From CAJWPI01 sp964635015 (GTDB lineage: Bacteria; Pseudomonadota; Gammaproteobacteria; Magnimaribacterales; Magnimaribacteraceae), in contig CAZWMS010000044.1 in the NCBI GenBank assembly GCA_964635015.1, positions 1 through 9,000 on the forward strand: 9,000 bases of DNA. Direction: 5' to 3'. Each line of letters starts with the position of its first letter. The stretch's first letter is position 1. The notes beneath the pieces are model-generated. The model saw nothing but the letters and a program-made list of their open reading frames with translations, was not told the DNA's origin and searched no databases. The translations under genes were made by a program, and so were the position numbers. Shown here in pieces: positions 7,353 to 9,000 of the stretch.

Positions 7353-7756
7353 TTGGAAAGTTAAATCACATTGCCATTGCTGTAACAGATCTAGAGCAGG
7401 CTGCCTTGATTTATAAGGACATCATGGGTGCCAAGGTTTCGGAACCACATCCTTTACCAGAGCATGGAGTGACTGCCGTTTTTGTCCATTTGAAGAACAC
7501 TAAAATTGAGCTAATCCAACCATTGGGTGATGATTCTCCTATAAGTAATTTTTTGAAAAAAAATACCAAAGGAGGTATTCATCATGTGTGTTATGAGGTT
7601 GAAGATATCTTTGCTGCAAAAGATCAATTGACTAGCCAAGGAATGACAATCTTAGGAAAAGGTGAACCCTATATTGGAGCCAATAATAAACTTGTACTAT
7701 TCTTACATCCGAAAGATTTTTTGGGTACACTGATTGAATTGGAGCAAACCCATTAG
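7349..7756 (+). CDS. mce: Methylmalonyl-CoA epimerase
   Basis: This 135-residue vicinal-oxygen-chelate (glyoxalase-fold) metalloenzyme interconverts (S)- and (R)-methylmalonyl-CoA, bridging the carboxylase and mutase. Two beta-alpha-beta-beta-beta modules are visible: LNHIAIAVTDLEQAALIYKD (residues 5-24) and GGIHHVCYEVEDIFAAKDQL (75-94). Expected metal ligands are His7, Glu54 (KIELIQPLG), His78 (GGIHH) and Glu130 (GTLIELEQ). Residues 118-122 (FLHPK) and PEHGV (37-41) are also family hallmarks, with Glu38 a likely catalytic acid/base by remembered alignment. Length and layout match bacterial and human MCEE cores. The ATG overlaps the meaB stop (ATGA), and GAGGA at 7337-7341 lies 7 nt upstream, so it is both coupled and independently ribosome-loaded. 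Glyoxalase I is the main fold-level alternative, and the operon context rules against it. Confidence 0.95.
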   Translation: MIGKLNHIAIAVTDLEQAALIYKDIMGAKVSEPHPLPEHGVTAVFVHLKNTKIELIQPLGDDSPISNFLKKNTKGGIHHVCYEVEDIFAAKDQLTSQGMTILGKGEPYIGANNKLVLFLHPKDFLGTLIELEQTH

Positions 7757-7883
7757 TCAATATTTACATGAGTTATTGGTTTATTCACTTTATTCCAACT
7801 CTGATAAAAGAATCTTCTATCTTTATTATCTATGATGTAAAAAATTCTATCAAAAGAACATAGTCATATGGCATTATTGCAGT
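7757..7883. other. AT-rich gap after the propionate operon
   Basis: No gene and no convincing intrinsic terminator are visible. A bulged hairpin (GAGTT/GG with CC/AACTC, 7770-7801) has a large loop and no T-tract. A weak promoter-like pair for the next gene, CTGATA (7801-7806) and TATTAT (7824-7829) with a 17-nt spacer, would start transcription near 7836. Read-through from the operon remains possible. Confidence 0.4.
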
Positions 7884-8369
7884 ATGAAAAAAATCCTAAC
7901 ATTATTAGTTTTACTAGCATCTCAATCTCTAATTTCAGACTATGAAAATTCTTTAAAGGGTTATTGGCATGGTTTTGGATTAATTGTCCAAATTAATGAA
8001 TGTGAGGATAAAATTTGTGGATTGATAGAATATATGTTTGTTGAAGATGGAGATGATCAAATGTTGGTATTGGATGAAAATAATAAGGATAAAGAATTAA
8101 GATCAAGAACATTAATAGGTTCTAATATTCTCTATGATATAGACAAAAAACCAGACTCAAAAAGAACTTTTACTGGAAAAATATATAACCCAGAAGAAGG
8201 TAAATCTTATAAATCTAAAATAAGGCAACTAGATAATGGCAATCTAGAAATAAAGGGATGCTTTGCAGTAGTTTGTCGCAAGATAGGTGAGTGGTTACCT
8301 TTGAATGTTACTTTAAATGATGAAGGTAAAAGGGTTGCTGAATTAGCAAACCCTTTAGCTATTTTTTAA
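7884..8369 (+). CDS. Secreted DUF2147-type protein
   Basis: This 161-residue protein begins with a classic signal peptide (MKKILTLLVLLASQSLIS), so the mature chain probably starts near Asp19 and acts in the periplasm or envelope. The body follows the DUF2147 pattern as I recall it: GYWHGFGLIVQINEC (26-40), ICGLIEY (44-50), an Asp/Asn-rich then LRSRTLIGSNIL segment (64-83), FTGKIYNPEEGKSY (96-109), and LEIKGCFAVVCRKIGEW (121-137). The family is a small beta-rich domain with no established enzymatic function. Four cysteines remain after signal removal (40, 45, 126, 131), suggesting two disulfides. C40/C45 match the family's usual Cys pair. No Shine-Dalgarno is evident before the ATG. G+C is about 30% (my hand count: 126 of 420 bases, 7921-8340), below flanking genes. 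The family call rests on pattern memory. Confidence 0.75.
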   Translation: MKKILTLLVLLASQSLISDYENSLKGYWHGFGLIVQINECEDKICGLIEYMFVEDGDDQMLVLDENNKDKELRSRTLIGSNILYDIDKKPDSKRTFTGKIYNPEEGKSYKSKIRQLDNGNLEIKGCFAVVCRKIGEWLPLNVTLNDEGKRVAELANPLAIF

Positions 8370-8393
8370 TTTCAAAGCCAGTATCTTTTGATC

Positions 8394-8402
8394 AAGGAAG
8401 GA
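8394..8402 (+). promoter_or_regulatory. Strong, duplicated Shine-Dalgarno before the membrane-protein gene
   Basis: AAGGAAGGA contains two overlapping AAGGA cores and ends 7 nt before the ATG at 8410. It supports that start. The ATG at 8403 is in another frame and soon closed. Confidence 0.6.
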
Positions 8403-8409
8403 ATGCACC

Positions 8410-8934
8410 ATGAAATCTTTTTGGAACAGCTATTACGAGCAAGCTCATAAGAAACAGTTTTTAATCGTAACAGGCTTGATCTACTTTTTGTCACAGATCA
8501 CGATTATGAACGTTCTCCATCCGCTGAACTCACTCGTAGTGTTACAGCTTCAAACATCATTTTCACCGGATCAATTTCTGGAAATCATTCGTCAATGGGA
8601 ATCAGCGGGCTTACTTCATTACTATCACGAACATTTCTTTTTCGATAATGTTCATCCTGTGTGGTACGGCTTTTTTATTAGCAGTCTGCTGGCGTTTAGT
8701 TTTCATCGACTGAACTTTGATTCCAAATACCTGGTATACCTAGCCGCCCCATTCATTGCTGGTATGTGTGACATGGTTGAAAACCTGTTTCACTATTGGT
8801 TCCTGGCTGATTTAAGCAGAGTCACCATCCTGCCTGTCTCCATCAGCGCCATTTTTTGTTTGGTGAAATGGGTCTTGCTTTTAGGGTCTTTCATCTTTGT
8901 TTTCTATCATTTGATAAAAGCTAAATCCAACTAA
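8410..8934 (+). CDS. Uncharacterised four-helix inner-membrane protein
   Basis: I do not recognise a named family. The 174-residue protein has four hydrophobic segments at about 17-37, 81-99, 106-128 and 140-167. A soluble loop (about 47-80) lies between the first two, containing SFSPDQFLEIIRQWESAG and a His/Tyr/Phe-rich stretch. Polar residues sit at or within membrane segments: Asp79 with HPVWYG (82-87), and GMCDMVEN (118-125), which puts Asp121, Glu124 and Asn125 in helix 3. A layout of Asp, then (H/F)P..Y, then G..D..EN recalls small uncharacterised membrane proteins in proteobacteria, but that is from memory. The short C-terminal tail (KAKSN) is basic, hinting at a cytoplasmic end. There is no cleavable signal peptide; the N-terminus is Tyr/Lys/His-rich. 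It lies 40 nt after the DUF2147 gene on the same strand and may share its transcript, though its G+C (about 40%) differs. Coding status is well supported by length, ribosome site and codon use; function is unknown. Confidence 0.7.
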   Translation: MKSFWNSYYEQAHKKQFLIVTGLIYFLSQITIMNVLHPLNSLVVLQLQTSFSPDQFLEIIRQWESAGLLHYYHEHFFFDNVHPVWYGFFISSLLAFSFHRLNFDSKYLVYLAAPFIAGMCDMVENLFHYWFLADLSRVTILPVSISAIFCLVKWVLLLGSFIFVFYHLIKAKSN

Positions 8935-9000
8935 AATCAAAGAAGAGTTAAAAATGAAAACTCGACTTAAATAATATTAAAACTATTCTCAGTGAAGTAA

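Noticed and set aside
7770..7801. Intrinsic terminator after mce
   Set aside because: The hairpin has a bulged, AT-containing stem, a 15-nt loop and no T-tract after it.
8954..8974. Short ATG frame (MKTRLK) near the right edge
   Set aside because: Only six codons before the stop, with no conserved context.

Overview
The window is dominated by one compact, plus-strand operon encoding the complete propionyl-CoA to succinyl-CoA (methylmalonyl-CoA) pathway. In order it holds methylmalonyl-CoA mutase, the two propionyl-CoA carboxylase subunits, the mutase chaperone GTPase MeaB, and methylmalonyl-CoA epimerase. Gene spacing (6 nt, 5 nt, end to end, then a 4-nt ATGA overlap) points to one transcript with translational coupling. 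Carboxylase (PccA/PccB) makes (S)-methylmalonyl-CoA, epimerase (Mce) converts it to the (R) form, and adenosylcobalamin-dependent mutase rearranges it to succinyl-CoA for the TCA cycle. MeaB guards cofactor loading of the mutase. The likely feedstock is propionyl-CoA from odd-chain fatty acids, branched-chain amino acids, methionine, threonine or exogenous propionate.

Layout. Positions 1-418 (minus) carry a SlyB/Pcp-type glycine-zipper outer-membrane lipoprotein, cut by the window edge. Positions 419-707 are a very AT-rich divergent intergenic region with candidate promoters, a perfect 7-bp inverted repeat, and a long imperfect hairpin ending just before the mutase Shine-Dalgarno. Positions 708-7756 are the five-gene operon. 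Positions 7757-7883 are a short AT-rich gap with no convincing terminator. Positions 7884-8369 encode a secreted DUF2147-type protein with clearly lower G+C than its surroundings. Positions 8410-8934 encode a four-helix membrane protein I cannot name. The last 66 bases show nothing I can support.

Organism. SlyB, the single-chain mutase resembling E. coli Sbm/ScpA and human MUT rather than the two-subunit MutA/MutB type, DUF2147, and about 38-45% G+C in the operon suggest a Gram-negative gammaproteobacterium of fairly low G+C. A Legionellales-like lineage is possible, but this is an inference from gene content and recall, not a match.

This is mostly a well-understood metabolic locus. I see no new defence, mobile or RNA-guided system. 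The items most worth a second look are the structured leader before the mutase, the Trp-to-Val change in the mutase active-site loop, the TTG start of meaB, and the two uncharacterised envelope genes at the right end.
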